A DNA stretch of 64,000 bases from JBMNFI01 sp050949225 (lineage in GTDB: Bacteria > Bacillota > Dehalobacteriia > UBA4068), in contig JBMNFI010000001.1 of assembly GCA_050949225.1 (NCBI GenBank), forward strand, positions 806,001 to 870,000, written 5' to 3'. Position 1 is the first letter of the stretch; each line of letters opens with the position of its first letter. This document shows, piece by piece, positions 56,421 to 64,000 of this stretch. The notes beneath the pieces were generated by a model that did no database searches, had not been told where the DNA came from, and saw nothing but the letters and a program-made list of their open reading frames with translations. The translations under genes and the position numbers were made by a program.

Positions 56421-57674
56421 CTAAAGCTCAGAGAAATCCAGAGTAGCAAACAGATCTTCAATGGTCTCAGCACGTCTAATCTCTTGCACACTACCATCCT
56501 CTTTTAAAAGCAATTCCCGTGAACGTAGCTTGCTATTATAATTAAAACCCATTGCCTGACCATGCGCACCTGTGTCATGAATAATCAAAATATCCCCTTT
56601 GGTAATCTGCGGCAAAGCCCTGTCAACAGCAAATTTATCGTTATTCTCACACAGCGAACCTGTAACATCATAAACATGATCAAGAGGAGAATTCTCTTTA
56701 CCAAGCACAGTAATATGATGATAAGCCCCATATAAAGCGGGACGCATTAAGTCTGCCATGCAGGCATCAACACCAATATATTTTTTATAAATATCCTTGT
56801 GATGAATGGCAGTAGTAACAAGATAACCATAAGGTCCTGTAATCATCCGTCCGCTCTCTAAACAAATTTTCACCTTATCCATGCCCGCCGGAACCATAAT
56901 TTGCTGATAAAGATTTTTAATACCATTAGCAAATTTACGCAAATCGACTTCCTCATCCTCCGGCCTGTAAGGGATGCCAATACCTCCGCCTAAATTAATA
57001 AACTCTACCACCACGCCTGTTTTTTGCTGCAGATCTACGGCTAGATTAAACATCATTTCAGCAGTTTCCCACAAATATTCCACATTGATTTCATTGGAAA
57101 CAACCATGGTATGTAAACCGAAACGCTTAATCCCCTTAGTCTGCAACCTCCTGATGGCATCAATGATATTATTTCTCGTCATACCATATTTAGCTTCTTC
57201 AGGATAACCAATAATGGTGTTACCGGTCTTACGCAAAGGACCGGGATTAAAGCGAAAGGAGATAATCTCCGGCAAACCCGCTACTTCCTCTAGAAAATCA
57301 ATATGAGTGATATCATCCAGGTTAATAACCGCATCCAGCTCTCTGGCTTTAACAAATTCCTCGGCCGGCGTGTTATTGGAAGTAAAACAAATGTTGTCCC
57401 CGAGAATACCTACTTTTTCCGCTAAAACTAATTCAGGATAAGAGCTGCAATCAGCACCAAAACCTTCCTCTTTTAATATCTTTAAAATATACGGATTTGG
57501 CAGGGCCTTCACCGCAAAATATTCCTTAAAGCTGGGAGTCCAGCTAAATGCAGACAACAATTCCCTGGCATTAGCGCGAATATCCTTTTCTAGATAAAGA
57601 TGAAAAGGTGTACCATATTTAGCAACAATTTCCCTAATTTTTTGTTCACTGACAGGTATTTGCTTTTTTGACAT
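56421..57674 (-). CDS. Diaminopimelate decarboxylase-like enzyme (fold-type III PLP)
   Basis: 417 residues. Alanine-racemase-like barrel with the PLP Lys in YFAVKALPNP, HTMVVSNE, INLGGGIGIPY and ESGRMITGPYG; C-terminal CENNDKF and HDTGAHGQAMGFNYN supply the conserved Cys and Tyr region. It looks like LysA, but replacement features (GFNYNSKLR for the more usual GSNYN) are close enough that LysA remains most likely; arginine or carboxynorspermidine decarboxylases are alternatives. ATG follows GGGAGG. No other lysine genes are adjacent. Confidence 0.85.
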   Translation of the reverse strand: MSKKQIPVSEQKIREIVAKYGTPFHLYLEKDIRANARELLSAFSWTPSFKEYFAVKALPNPYILKILKEEGFGADCSSYPELVLAEKVGILGDNICFTSNNTPAEEFVKARELDAVINLDDITHIDFLEEVAGLPEIISFRFNPGPLRKTGNTIIGYPEEAKYGMTRNNIIDAIRRLQTKGIKRFGLHTMVVSNEINVEYLWETAEMMFNLAVDLQQKTGVVVEFINLGGGIGIPYRPEDEEVDLRKFANGIKNLYQQIMVPAGMDKVKICLESGRMITGPYGYLVTTAIHHKDIYKKYIGVDACMADLMRPALYGAYHHITVLGKENSPLDHVYDVTGSLCENNDKFAVDRALPQITKGDILIIHDTGAHGQAMGFNYNSKLRSRELLLKEDGSVQEIRRAETIEDLFATLDFSEL

Positions 57675-57773
57675 TCTAATCCTCCCACAGCATATATTAT
57701 AACATCCTTTTAATTATGACAAAATATTACTATTTAGTCAAGATACCTACTCTAGTTTCATTCTCTAATTTCA

Positions 57774-58586
57774 TTAATAAAGCTCTTCTATGGGAATGGC
57801 CAAACCTGTATTCTCGCTATCCTTGATGGAGGCGAAAACTACTGCAGCCACCTCACCCCGGTCATTAAAAACAGGACTGCCACTGCTGCCAGGATAAATT
57901 GATCCGGTGATTAAGATTACCGGATGCTCAACATCTTGCAAAAACAAGGTTGCATTTACCACCGTCCCTTGACCGACAGTCCAGTCAAATCCTAAAGGAT
58001 TACCAATAAAGATTACCTTATCCCCATTTGTTAAAGGATTTTTTGCCAATTTCAGACAAGGTAAGTTTTCCCCCTCAATCTCAAGAATCGCTAAATCAAC
58101 ATCTGAAAAGGTTTGCCATTTCCTGGTCATGAAAACTTGACCATCAGGAAAAGTCACCGTCAAAAGCTTAGCATCTTCCACCACATGCCTATTGGTCACA
58201 ATTGCACCGTCCGCAGCAATATTAAAGCCTGTACCCTGAGAACCTATGGAGCTAATACTGACCACTGAGGATTTTAAGGATTTAACCATAGGATCAGCAG
58301 AAAGTTCCGAGGATTGACGCAAAAACCCTAAATCCGGCAGATTTTTCAGCTGCAAAACTCCCGTATAGGACAGCACAAGAAAAGCTATCACTACTAAAAC
58401 AGCCACTATGCTGAAAAAAACTCCCCGTGACTTACGCGATTTTTGATCATCAGGGTGCCGATTAAGTTCTTTGATTTCTGCCATATCTAAATCCTGAAGA
58501 TCCTCTGGCTTGGGGGGAATCTCCCACGGTTCTAAGTTTTCGTAGTCCTCTGGCTTGATATGGCGAACAATACGATATTTAGCCAT
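57774..58586 (-). CDS. Membrane-anchored trypsin-like serine protease
   Basis: 270 residues. A cytoplasmic acidic N-terminus, one membrane segment (about 55-77), then an S1C-like protease domain with the triad His in NRHVV, Asp in FSDVDLAIL and Ser in GSSGSPVF. No PDZ domain, unlike HtrA/DegP. The active site would lie outside the membrane. It follows the HAD gene by 7 bp, suggesting an operon. Substrate unknown. Confidence 0.85.
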   Translation of the reverse strand: MAKYRIVRHIKPEDYENLEPWEIPPKPEDLQDLDMAEIKELNRHPDDQKSRKSRGVFFSIVAVLVVIAFLVLSYTGVLQLKNLPDLGFLRQSSELSADPMVKSLKSSVVSISSIGSQGTGFNIAADGAIVTNRHVVEDAKLLTVTFPDGQVFMTRKWQTFSDVDLAILEIEGENLPCLKLAKNPLTNGDKVIFIGNPLGFDWTVGQGTVVNATLFLQDVEHPVILITGSIYPGSSGSPVFNDRGEVAAVVFASIKDSENTGLAIPIEELY

Positions 58587-58593
58587 AATTTCT

Positions 58594-59256
58594 CTATTCC
58601 ACCTGTAGCTGTCTTAAAAATATTTCCAGAGCTTCTTGATCCCATTTTGTTAAGTAATGTATTGGTCTTTGCTCAATCCTCTGCCAGTTTTCTATGTGGC
58701 TGGAATTATAAGCAATAAATTTTTCCACTCCCGCCGCACTGGCTGATTGAATATCTATAACGGCATCGCCGGTAGCAAGCAAATCACTTGCTTTCAGATG
58801 GGGAAATTGCTCCAAAGTATATAAAATCCCTTTAGGAGATGGTTTTAAAGCGGGAGTAACCCCACGACCCAACACCAGATCAAAATAATCACGTACACCT
58901 AAATGCTTGACCGTTTCTTCCGCATCTTGATGCACATTATTAGTAATCAAAAAAAGGTTGGCGTGAGGCTTAACACCCTCTAAAATATCAAGGATACCTT
59001 TTTCCAAAACAGCCTTTTTAAGCCCCTCATATTCCACTTCTCTAACCATTTGCCAAATTGCCGCCTGTAACTCCTCTGTCATTAAAGGATGGTTTTTGGC
59101 TGCCTGCATAATTGGTGAAACCGATAAGCTTTCATCCGGTTCTATTCCCGCCTCTTTTAACATGCGACAGGTCTTTGAATGCATCAAAGAATACTCAATA
59201 AAGGAGTGGATAACTGTATTGTCCATGTCAAAAATTATGCCTTTTTGTTTTTGCAT
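58594..59256 (-). CDS. HAD-superfamily phosphatase
   Basis: 220 residues. Motif I FDMDNTVIHS, motif II LFLITNN, motif III Lys in LKPSPKG and motif IV TGDAVIDIQSA. Cap type I (helical). Resembles phosphoglycolate-type phosphatases but the substrate cannot be told. ATG 59256 follows AGGG with 8-base spacing; GTG 59265 is rejected. Confidence 0.85.
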   Translation of the reverse strand: MQKQKGIIFDMDNTVIHSFIEYSLMHSKTCRMLKEAGIEPDESLSVSPIMQAAKNHPLMTEELQAAIWQMVREVEYEGLKKAVLEKGILDILEGVKPHANLFLITNNVHQDAEETVKHLGVRDYFDLVLGRGVTPALKPSPKGILYTLEQFPHLKASDLLATGDAVIDIQSASAAGVEKFIAYNSSHIENWQRIEQRPIHYLTKWDQEALEIFLRQLQVE

Positions 59257-59411
59257 CTTATTCACCCTTGTTTTTTTATATTTTATAAAATTTTCCTCAA
59301 TAGTATATATTAGTATATATTCTTTTCTTTTCGACAGTTTCCTTTCCGGCAGGGGAAAGAGTCATGGATAAAGAATATATCTATTTATCAAATATTTACT
59401 AATGGTGCTTT

Positions 59412-60125
59412 ATGAATAGTTTACGCTCTTGTTCTACCAATAACTTTTTTTCCTTAAACTCTTTTCAGCTTAAAATTTTGGCTTGTCTTTTTATGGCAAT
59501 AGACCATGTTGGCTACATTATGTTTCCCGAATGCATGCTCTTACGGTTAATCGGACGTCTGGCCTTTCCTCTTTTTGCCTTCATGATTGCCAATGGCTTT
59601 TATTATACTAAAAATCGGCGCCGCTATTTGCTGCGCCTTTTTCTCTTTGGACTGGCCATTCAAATACCCTTTTACCTGTTTACCTCTTCGGAAATGCTCA
59701 ACATCTTCTTTACCCTCTCGCTGGGACTGGCTGCTATTTGGCTCTATGACCTGCTTAAGGACTGGCATAAGGGATGGGGGTTTTTGTGCGTTGCGGCCTG
59801 TGCGGTTTTAGCACAACTTTTACACCTGGACTACCAAGCCTATGGTGTGCTGCTGATTTTTACTTCTTATTTACTATTCAACGATCTAAAACGCTTAATC
59901 ATTCCCTGGGGAATTATTAATTTCGCAAATTTCCTGCTGCTTTGCCTAACATCCAGCCAAGGCTTTCATTATCAATGGGCTTATATCCAATCGTTTTCCC
60001 TGGTCTCCATCATCTTCATTCTTATGTATAATCGACAGGAAGGACGTAAAGCCACTTTATTATTTTACATATTCTATCCGTCCCACCTGGCCGCGATCTA
60101 TTTATTAAGCCAGATCATCAGATAA
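59412..60125 (+). CDS. TraX-family membrane protein
   Basis: 237 residues with about seven membrane segments. The TraX signature LKILACLFMAIDHVGYI and RLIGRLAFPLFAFMIANGF are at the N-terminus. TraX acetylates F-pilin in E. coli, but chromosomal homologues in Bacillota have no known role. The ribosome site is weak. Isolated plus-strand gene between two minus-strand units. Confidence 0.82.
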   Translation: MNSLRSCSTNNFFSLNSFQLKILACLFMAIDHVGYIMFPECMLLRLIGRLAFPLFAFMIANGFYYTKNRRRYLLRLFLFGLAIQIPFYLFTSSEMLNIFFTLSLGLAAIWLYDLLKDWHKGWGFLCVAACAVLAQLLHLDYQAYGVLLIFTSYLLFNDLKRLIIPWGIINFANFLLLCLTSSQGFHYQWAYIQSFSLVSIIFILMYNRQEGRKATLLFYIFYPSHLAAIYLLSQIIR

Positions 60126-60164
60126 GACCCATTTCGCAAAGGGGGGAGAGAAAATCGCTTTTAA

Positions 60165-60743
60165 TCAGTCCATTTCATCTATCGTCAATTTAAATGAGGG
60201 TATAAATTTATCAACAAAATATTCAACCTCGGGCATCTTTGCGTATTTATCAAGTTCCTTTTTTATAGTTTTTTCTGCTTGTGCAAATTCACCGTTGCCG
60301 GCAGCAGTTTCTTCCAAACATTTAGCATAAGCACTAATTTTATCGGCCGCCTTGACCAAGTCGGCCGCTTTACCGGGTGACGGCGAAAAAAGCGGCGCAA
60401 AATCAGGGCGTAATTCAGCCGGCAAAAGCGAAAGCAACTTATCTTTGGCCACCTTTTCAATTTCTTTATAGGCAATATTAATCTCCGGATTGTAGTATTT
60501 GACAGGAGTGGGTAAATCACCAATTACCACCTCTCCGGCATCATGATAAATTGCCAGTACCGCAACCTCCTGTGGGTCAACATCGCCGGCAAAATATTTA
60601 TTACTAATCACAGCCAAGGCGTGAGCAATCATGGCCACCTGTAAGCTGTGCTCTTGAATGTTTTCCGGCAGCACATTCCGCATCAAGCTCCATCTTTTAA
60701 TCAACTTCATGCGTGAAAGATAGGCAAAAAAATGACTGTTCAC
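60165..60743 (-). CDS. YfbR-like HD-domain 5'-deoxynucleotidase
   Basis: 192 residues. HD motif residues in ENIQEHSLQVAMIAHAL and YHDAGEVVIGDLPTPVKYY match YfbR, which dephosphorylates dNMPs. GTG 60743 follows AAGGAGG. Downstream of sdaAA, from which it is separated by 11-bp tandem repeats. Confidence 0.9.
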   Translation of the reverse strand: MNSHFFAYLSRMKLIKRWSLMRNVLPENIQEHSLQVAMIAHALAVISNKYFAGDVDPQEVAVLAIYHDAGEVVIGDLPTPVKYYNPEINIAYKEIEKVAKDKLLSLLPAELRPDFAPLFSPSPGKAADLVKAADKISAYAKCLEETAAGNGEFAQAEKTIKKELDKYAKMPEVEYFVDKFIPSFKLTIDEMD

Positions 60744-60757
60744 AAAAAGCCCTCCTT

Positions 60758-60801
60758 GTTTATCATTCGTTTATCATTCGTTTATCATCCGTTTATCATC
60801 C
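60758..60801. repeat. Four 11-bp tandem repeats
   Basis: GTTTATCATTC twice then GTTTATCATCC twice, with a fifth partial unit. They extend from the yfbR ribosome site into the last codons of sdaAA (stop at 60796-60798). Each unit on the minus strand contains ATGATAAAC, including ATG and overlapping TGA. Confidence 0.9.
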
Positions 60802-61695
60802 GTTTATTAACGGACAGCTATTTTCCTTGTTGATACGCTTTTCTATTGCTAAAGCAGCCGGAGTGGCCGCCATACCACCCAAAGATGTTTCCTTTACAGC
60901 CGGCGGCATATTACGGCCTACATTATACATTGCTTCAACCATTTGGTCAAAGGGTACCACCGCCTGCATCCCGGAAAGCACTAAATCAGCCGATAATAAT
61001 GCATTACTAACACCAATAGCATTTCTGGTATTACAAGGAGTTTCCACCAATCCCGCCACAGGATCACAAACTAATCCCAAAAGATTGGAAATGGCAATCG
61101 CCGCCGCATCCAAAATTTTTCGAGGCCCTCCACCCATCAACTCTACAGCCGCAGCTGCAGCCATACTGGATGCCACGCCAACCTCAGCCTGACATCCGCC
61201 AACGGCTCCGGAAATGGTAGCATTTTTAGCAAAAACTACACCGATTGCCCCCGCTGTCAAAAGACCGTTGAGCAGCTGTTCATCACTGAAACTTTGCGTC
61301 TCGGCCAAAGTAAAAAGTGCCGCAGGCAAAACTCCGCAAGCTCCGGCGGTCGGTGCCGCAACAATCCTGCCCATCGAAGCATTAACTTCTGAAGCTGCCA
61401 AAGCATAAGCCACGGCCTTACTCATACGGCTACCGCATAAAGGTGATTTTTGTGCATATTCCCACATCTTGGCGGCTTGACCGCCAATAATCTTACCTCG
61501 ATACCGTCCCTTTTGATCAGCCAACGGCTCTGTTACGCTTTGTTTCATAATGTCCAAGTTCTTTTGCAGTCTTTTATAAATAGCCGCTTCCCTGATATCA
61601 TTTTTTTCGGATTCATGCTGCAACATGATCTGATAAAAGGGCATTTCATATTTTTGAGCTAGATTTAATAAATCTTTTCCGCTGGAAAATTTCAT
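60796..61695 (-). CDS. sdaAA: L-serine dehydratase, iron-sulfur-dependent, alpha subunit
   Basis: 299 residues. Glycine-rich GAVGGCQAEVGVASSMAAAAAVELMGG (given in parts: GAVGGCQAEVG, ASSMAAAAA) and CDPVAGLVETPCNTRN hold the Cys ligands of the 4Fe-4S cluster. It deaminates serine to pyruvate in the cytoplasm. ATG follows AGGAGAAA, 9 bp after the beta subunit. The last codons lie in the tandem repeats. Confidence 0.95.
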   Translation of the reverse strand: MKFSSGKDLLNLAQKYEMPFYQIMLQHESEKNDIREAAIYKRLQKNLDIMKQSVTEPLADQKGRYRGKIIGGQAAKMWEYAQKSPLCGSRMSKAVAYALAASEVNASMGRIVAAPTAGACGVLPAALFTLAETQSFSDEQLLNGLLTAGAIGVVFAKNATISGAVGGCQAEVGVASSMAAAAAVELMGGGPRKILDAAAIAISNLLGLVCDPVAGLVETPCNTRNAIGVSNALLSADLVLSGMQAVVPFDQMVEAMYNVGRNMPPAVKETSLGGMAATPAALAIEKRINKENSCPLING

Positions 61696-61704
61696 CTTTT
61701 TCTC

Positions 61705-62376
61705 CTATAAACTAATCGCATCCACAACAAATAACTGATAAATAAAAGAAAGATCCGTGATCTTTTCTAAAGCCGCTGAGGGTATTGTTTCATCAGTTTC
61801 TAAAACCATCATCGCTTGATCAAAACGCCTATTCCTAAACACCCGCATAGAAGCTACATTAACACCGTAGTCAGCTACCAACTCCGTAATCTTTGCTAAA
61901 ACACCGGGCTGATCATCATGCAAAGTAATCAAAGTAGGGTAATCACCGGAAAAATCGACAGGATTATCATTTATTTGCGTTATTTTAATGACACCACCAC
62001 CCAAAGAGCAACCGACAATACTTATTTCTCCCTCGGTACCATCAACAACAATTTCCACACTATTAGGATGGACATCTCCCAAATCAACACAAATAAATCG
62101 ATAATCCAATCCCGCCTGATCGGCCAACTCATAGGCATCCTTGAGCCTTTCATCAGAAGGCTTAAGTCCCAAAACACCTGCCAGCAAAGCCTTGTCAGTT
62201 CCATGCCCGCTTTGCGTCTTGGCAAATGATCCGTGCAGACGAAAAAGCACAGAGTTTATTTTTTCTCCGGCTAATAGCCTGGCAATAAAACCAATACGCG
62301 CCGCCCCAGCTGTATGCGAGCTGGATGGACCAATCATAACCGGTCCGATAATATCAAACAGACCAACTTCCGGCAT
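61705..62376 (-). CDS. sdaAB: L-serine dehydratase, iron-sulfur-dependent, beta subunit
   Basis: 223 residues. FDIIGPVMIGPSSSHTAGA and HGSFAKTQSGHGTDKAL are diagnostic, and a C-terminal ACT domain (about 148-220, LITLHDDQPGVLAKI) may sense serine. ATG follows TGAGGTGG. First gene of sdaAB-sdaAA-yfbR, behind a leader of about 400 nt with a terminator. Confidence 0.95.
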   Translation of the reverse strand: MPEVGLFDIIGPVMIGPSSSHTAGAARIGFIARLLAGEKINSVLFRLHGSFAKTQSGHGTDKALLAGVLGLKPSDERLKDAYELADQAGLDYRFICVDLGDVHPNSVEIVVDGTEGEISIVGCSLGGGVIKITQINDNPVDFSGDYPTLITLHDDQPGVLAKITELVADYGVNVASMRVFRNRRFDQAMMVLETDETIPSAALEKITDLSFIYQLFVVDAISL

Positions 62377-62788
62377 CTAAACCACCTCAGATCACTATTT
62401 TAATTAACTATAAAAAAATAGAGCAACAGACCTCCCTTGAAGAGGCCTGTTTTATTTTGTACCAGATGGCATAAATTTATAATTAAATATCGAAGATTTT
62501 ATCAACACCCTTTAAACCAAATACACCATCTATCCGTTTTTTGCTCGCCAACGGTTAATTAAAGAATTAACTTATAATTCTATCATCATTTAGCATATAA
62601 CGATAAGCAATAGTATTTAATAAAATCCACGGAAATCGCCAGCTTCTTATGCAATCTCACTTTTTAATAAATGATGGCGCAATCGCAGACCTTCCCGATA
62701 ACCAAGACCATAAATTCACAAATGCCCCTTAAGAGCTTACTAATTCTTCATTATATAAAAGATCATAAAACTTTCTCGAATAAATTAT
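62377..62788 (-). promoter_or_regulatory. Long 5' leader of sdaAB, possible riboswitch or attenuator
   Basis: About 405 nt from the predicted start to the sdaAB ATG with no supported ORF and an intrinsic terminator near its 3' end. I do not find a T-box sequence or a glycine-riboswitch core. A stretch reading KSWRFPWILLNTIAYRYM in one frame could be a decayed gene, which is an alternative explanation. Confidence 0.45.
62412..62451 (-). terminator. Terminator in the sdaAB leader
   Basis: On the minus strand AACAGGCCTC pairs with GAGGTCTGTT (one G-U pair), followed after 6 nt by T7 (62412-62418). It lies about 50 nt before the sdaAB start codon. Confidence 0.65.
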
Positions 62789-62818
62789 ATTATATACTTA
62801 ATTACTGTTTTCTGTCAA
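62789..62818 (-). promoter_or_regulatory. Promoter of the sdaAB leader
   Basis: TTGACA (62813-62818), 18-bp spacer, TATAAT (62789-62794); TATATA with 16-bp spacing is an alternative -10. Confidence 0.7.
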
Positions 62819-62851
62819 GAATGGCCTTACTACAATAAAGATCCTACAAAA

Positions 62852-62876
62852 AAAGAGAGGTAATTTACCTCTCTTT
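62852..62876 (-). terminator. Terminator of the HD-GYP-like gene
   Basis: AAAGAGAGGTA/TACCTCTCTTT with ATT loop, followed by T7 on the minus strand, 20 bp after the stop. Confidence 0.9.
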
Positions 62877-62895
62877 AGCAGATTTTTAACCCTTT

Positions 62896-63534
62896 CTATA
62901 AAACCCTCTTTATCACAGGCATTCTGCGTCTTTGTGAAGCCAGTAAGCTCCCTTCACCCATCTCGATAATAAAAGCTTCCACGACCTCAGGATCGGCAAT
63001 AACTCCCGCATAATAACGAAGCAAATTATTCAAAGCCTCTGCACAAATCATCCTTTTCTGCCCCCCGGGTGGATAAAGAAGCGAATCATATAACCATACT
63101 ACCGTAAAAATACGACAACCCAAGGGAATCTCTCGCCCTTTAAGCCCTTTGGGGCCATTTCCATTGTAACATTCACCATAATAACGCAACAAATGAGCTG
63201 CTGCTGCTAATTGCGGCACTGAAGCGGCGATCTGAGCACCGATATCAATATGGCTATCCCAAACAGCTCTTTCCCTTTCGGTAAGCTCTCTATCCTGATG
63301 CAAAAGATAATCAGGCAAGCCAATTTTACCAATATCGTAACAATAGCATAGAATGCCCAGCTCTTTTCTTTCTTGTCTATCCATGTTAAAATAAGCCGCT
63401 AAACGCCTGGCCTGAAAAAGCATTCGTTCAGACTTATTGCAACTTTCAGCACAGCCCTCCCATTCCGGTGGACCATTGCTGCTGGTAAAAAAGTTAACTA
63501 AACCCCGCCCGAGTTTTTCTACTGATAGACGCAT
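62896..63534 (-). CDS. Degenerate HD-GYP-like protein
   Basis: 212 residues aligned in order with HD-GYP phosphodiesterases: YDIGKIGLPDYLL where HDIGKIG-P is usual, SHIDIGAQIAASVP, LRYYGECYNGNGPKGLKGREIPLG where HHExxDGxGYPxGLKG is usual, and GCRIFTVVWLYDSL. The metal-binding HD His, the HHE and the GYP are lost, so c-di-GMP hydrolysis is unlikely; a binding or scaffold role is possible. ATG follows AAGGAGGG. Monocistronic with its own terminator. Confidence 0.75.
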   Translation of the reverse strand: MRLSVEKLGRGLVNFFTSSNGPPEWEGCAESCNKSERMLFQARRLAAYFNMDRQERKELGILCYCYDIGKIGLPDYLLHQDRELTERERAVWDSHIDIGAQIAASVPQLAAAAHLLRYYGECYNGNGPKGLKGREIPLGCRIFTVVWLYDSLLYPPGGQKRMICAEALNNLLRYYAGVIADPEVVEAFIIEMGEGSLLASQRRRMPVIKRVL

Positions 63535-63545
63535 AAGAAAGAGAT

Positions 63546-63598
63546 CCCTCCTTAGCTATAAATACAACATATTGTATCTTATTCGCCAAAAGGGAGGG
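63546..63598 (-). promoter_or_regulatory. Leader hairpin that can pair with the ribosome site of the HD-GYP-like gene
   Basis: On the minus strand CCCTCC (63593-63598) can pair with the GGAGGG ribosome site (63546-63551), with an inner ATACAA-TTGTAT hairpin between. It could mask the site. Inference from complementarity. Confidence 0.35.
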
Positions 63599-63630
63599 TT
63601 CTCCTGCTAAATATTGTAAATTGGTTAATT

Positions 63631-64000
63631 TTATTTATGATAAAAGTGCCCGGCATTAATTTTACATGCCCGATAGACCTGTTCCAGCAGAATCAGACGC
63701 ATAAGCTGGTGAGGAAAGGTCATTTTGCCAAAGGAAATAACCAAGTCGGCAGTTTTTAAAATATTTGTCCCCAAGCCGAATGAACCACCAATGGTAAAAA
63801 CTATGGGTGTTTTCCCGGAAATCGCCAAGTCGTTTAATTTTTTTGCTAAATTTTCAGAGGAAAGCGTCTCACCGTTCCGATCTAAAACAATATGATAGCA
63901 ACCCGCCGGCAGATTTTTTTTCAAAGCCAGTCCTTCGGCCTCTTTAATCTGTACAATTTGAGCAGCGGAGGGTCTATCTGCGCTCCGAACCTCTTTCAGC
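63631..64000 (-). CDS. rlmH: 23S rRNA pseudouridine-1915 N3-methyltransferase RlmH, 5' end outside window
   Basis: C-terminal 122 codons; the frame is open to the right edge (reading RPSAAQIVQIKEAEGLAL before the first internal TTG), so the start lies outside. SPOUT family landmarks: LDRNGETLSSENLA, FTIGGSFGLG, KMTFPHQLMRLILLEQVYRA and the C-terminal YHK. It methylates pseudouridine 1915 in helix 69 of 23S rRNA in assembled ribosomes. Confidence 0.94.
   Translation of the reverse strand, partial: LKEVRSADRPSAAQIVQIKEAEGLALKKNLPAGCYHIVLDRNGETLSSENLAKKLNDLAISGKTPIVFTIGGSFGLGTNILKTADLVISFGKMTFPHQLMRLILLEQVYRACKINAGHFYHK

Noticed and set aside
62377..62788. T-box riboswitch before sdaAB
   Set aside because: The expected AGGGTGGNACCGCG sequence is missing; AAAGGGTGTTGATAAA is the nearest and does not fit.

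Overview
The window looks like a stretch of chromosome from an anaerobic Bacillota (low-GC Gram-positive). Three things point that way: the ctsR-mcsA-mcsB-clpC-radA and tmk-holB-ricT-yabA-rsmI-metG-tatD-yabE-ksgA gene orders, a sigH gene, and strong GGAGG ribosome binding sites with near-consensus sigma-A promoters. Anaerobic metabolism is suggested by a four-subunit 2-oxoacid:ferredoxin oxidoreductase, a tungsten-type aldehyde:ferredoxin oxidoreductase, an iron-sulfur L-serine dehydratase and a corrinoid-activator-like protein. Several phrases in the 16S gene remind me of Negativicutes and Peptococcaceae-type lineages, but I cannot place it further without a database.

Layout. 1-1036: the 3' part of a tyrosine integrase, probably the end of an element beyond the left edge. 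1108-1375: tRNA-fMet, Tyr and Thr. 1485-18467: a long minus-strand housekeeping block (ctsR, mcsA, mcsB, clpC, radA, carD, yacL, fused ispDF, a corrinoid-activator-like gene, gltX, cysS, mrnC, thyX, rlmB, sigH), interrupted only by a plus-strand terC. Compared with the Bacillus order, disA, cysE and yacP are absent and carD, thyX and the activator gene are present. 19252-24948: a complete rRNA operon on the minus strand (16S, tRNA-Ile, tRNA-Ala, 23S, 5S, tRNA-Asn). Its 23S gene carries an extra segment of about 166 nt in helix 45. 25288-28789: a korDCBA-type operon with a P-loop ATPase gene broken by a one-base frameshift in an A7 run. 29549-32761: a solitary carB behind a leader with a 46-codon ORF and a terminator.

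33076-40351 is a metabolic accessory region: a class III aminotransferase, an aldehyde:ferredoxin oxidoreductase, a MoaD-like protein, a lactate-permease-family transporter and a UcpA-like dehydrogenase. 41214-43193 is the remnant of a small integrated element flanked by a 68-71 bp duplication that includes the 3' half of tRNA-Arg(CCT); it holds a membrane-anchored XRE regulator and an integrase lacking its N-terminus. 43324-45914 is a divergent pair (NCS1 permease and class V aminotransferase) whose promoters share a -35 element. 46165-54756 is the second housekeeping block (tmk to ksgA). The rest holds thpR, a MoaF-like gene, a diaminopimelate-decarboxylase-like gene, a membrane serine protease, a HAD phosphatase, a TraX-family membrane protein, yfbR, sdaAA-sdaAB behind a leader of about 400 nt with a terminator, a degenerate HD-GYP protein, and rlmH cut by the right edge.

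Most genes, including the rRNA operon, run on the minus strand, consistent with a replichore oriented from high to low coordinates. I saw no CRISPR array, no intact insertion sequence and no clear defence system. The observations most worth checking are the possible cis-regulatory leaders of carB and sdaAB, the 23S intervening sequence, the tRNA-Arg element remnant, the A7 frameshift and the degenerate HD-GYP protein.
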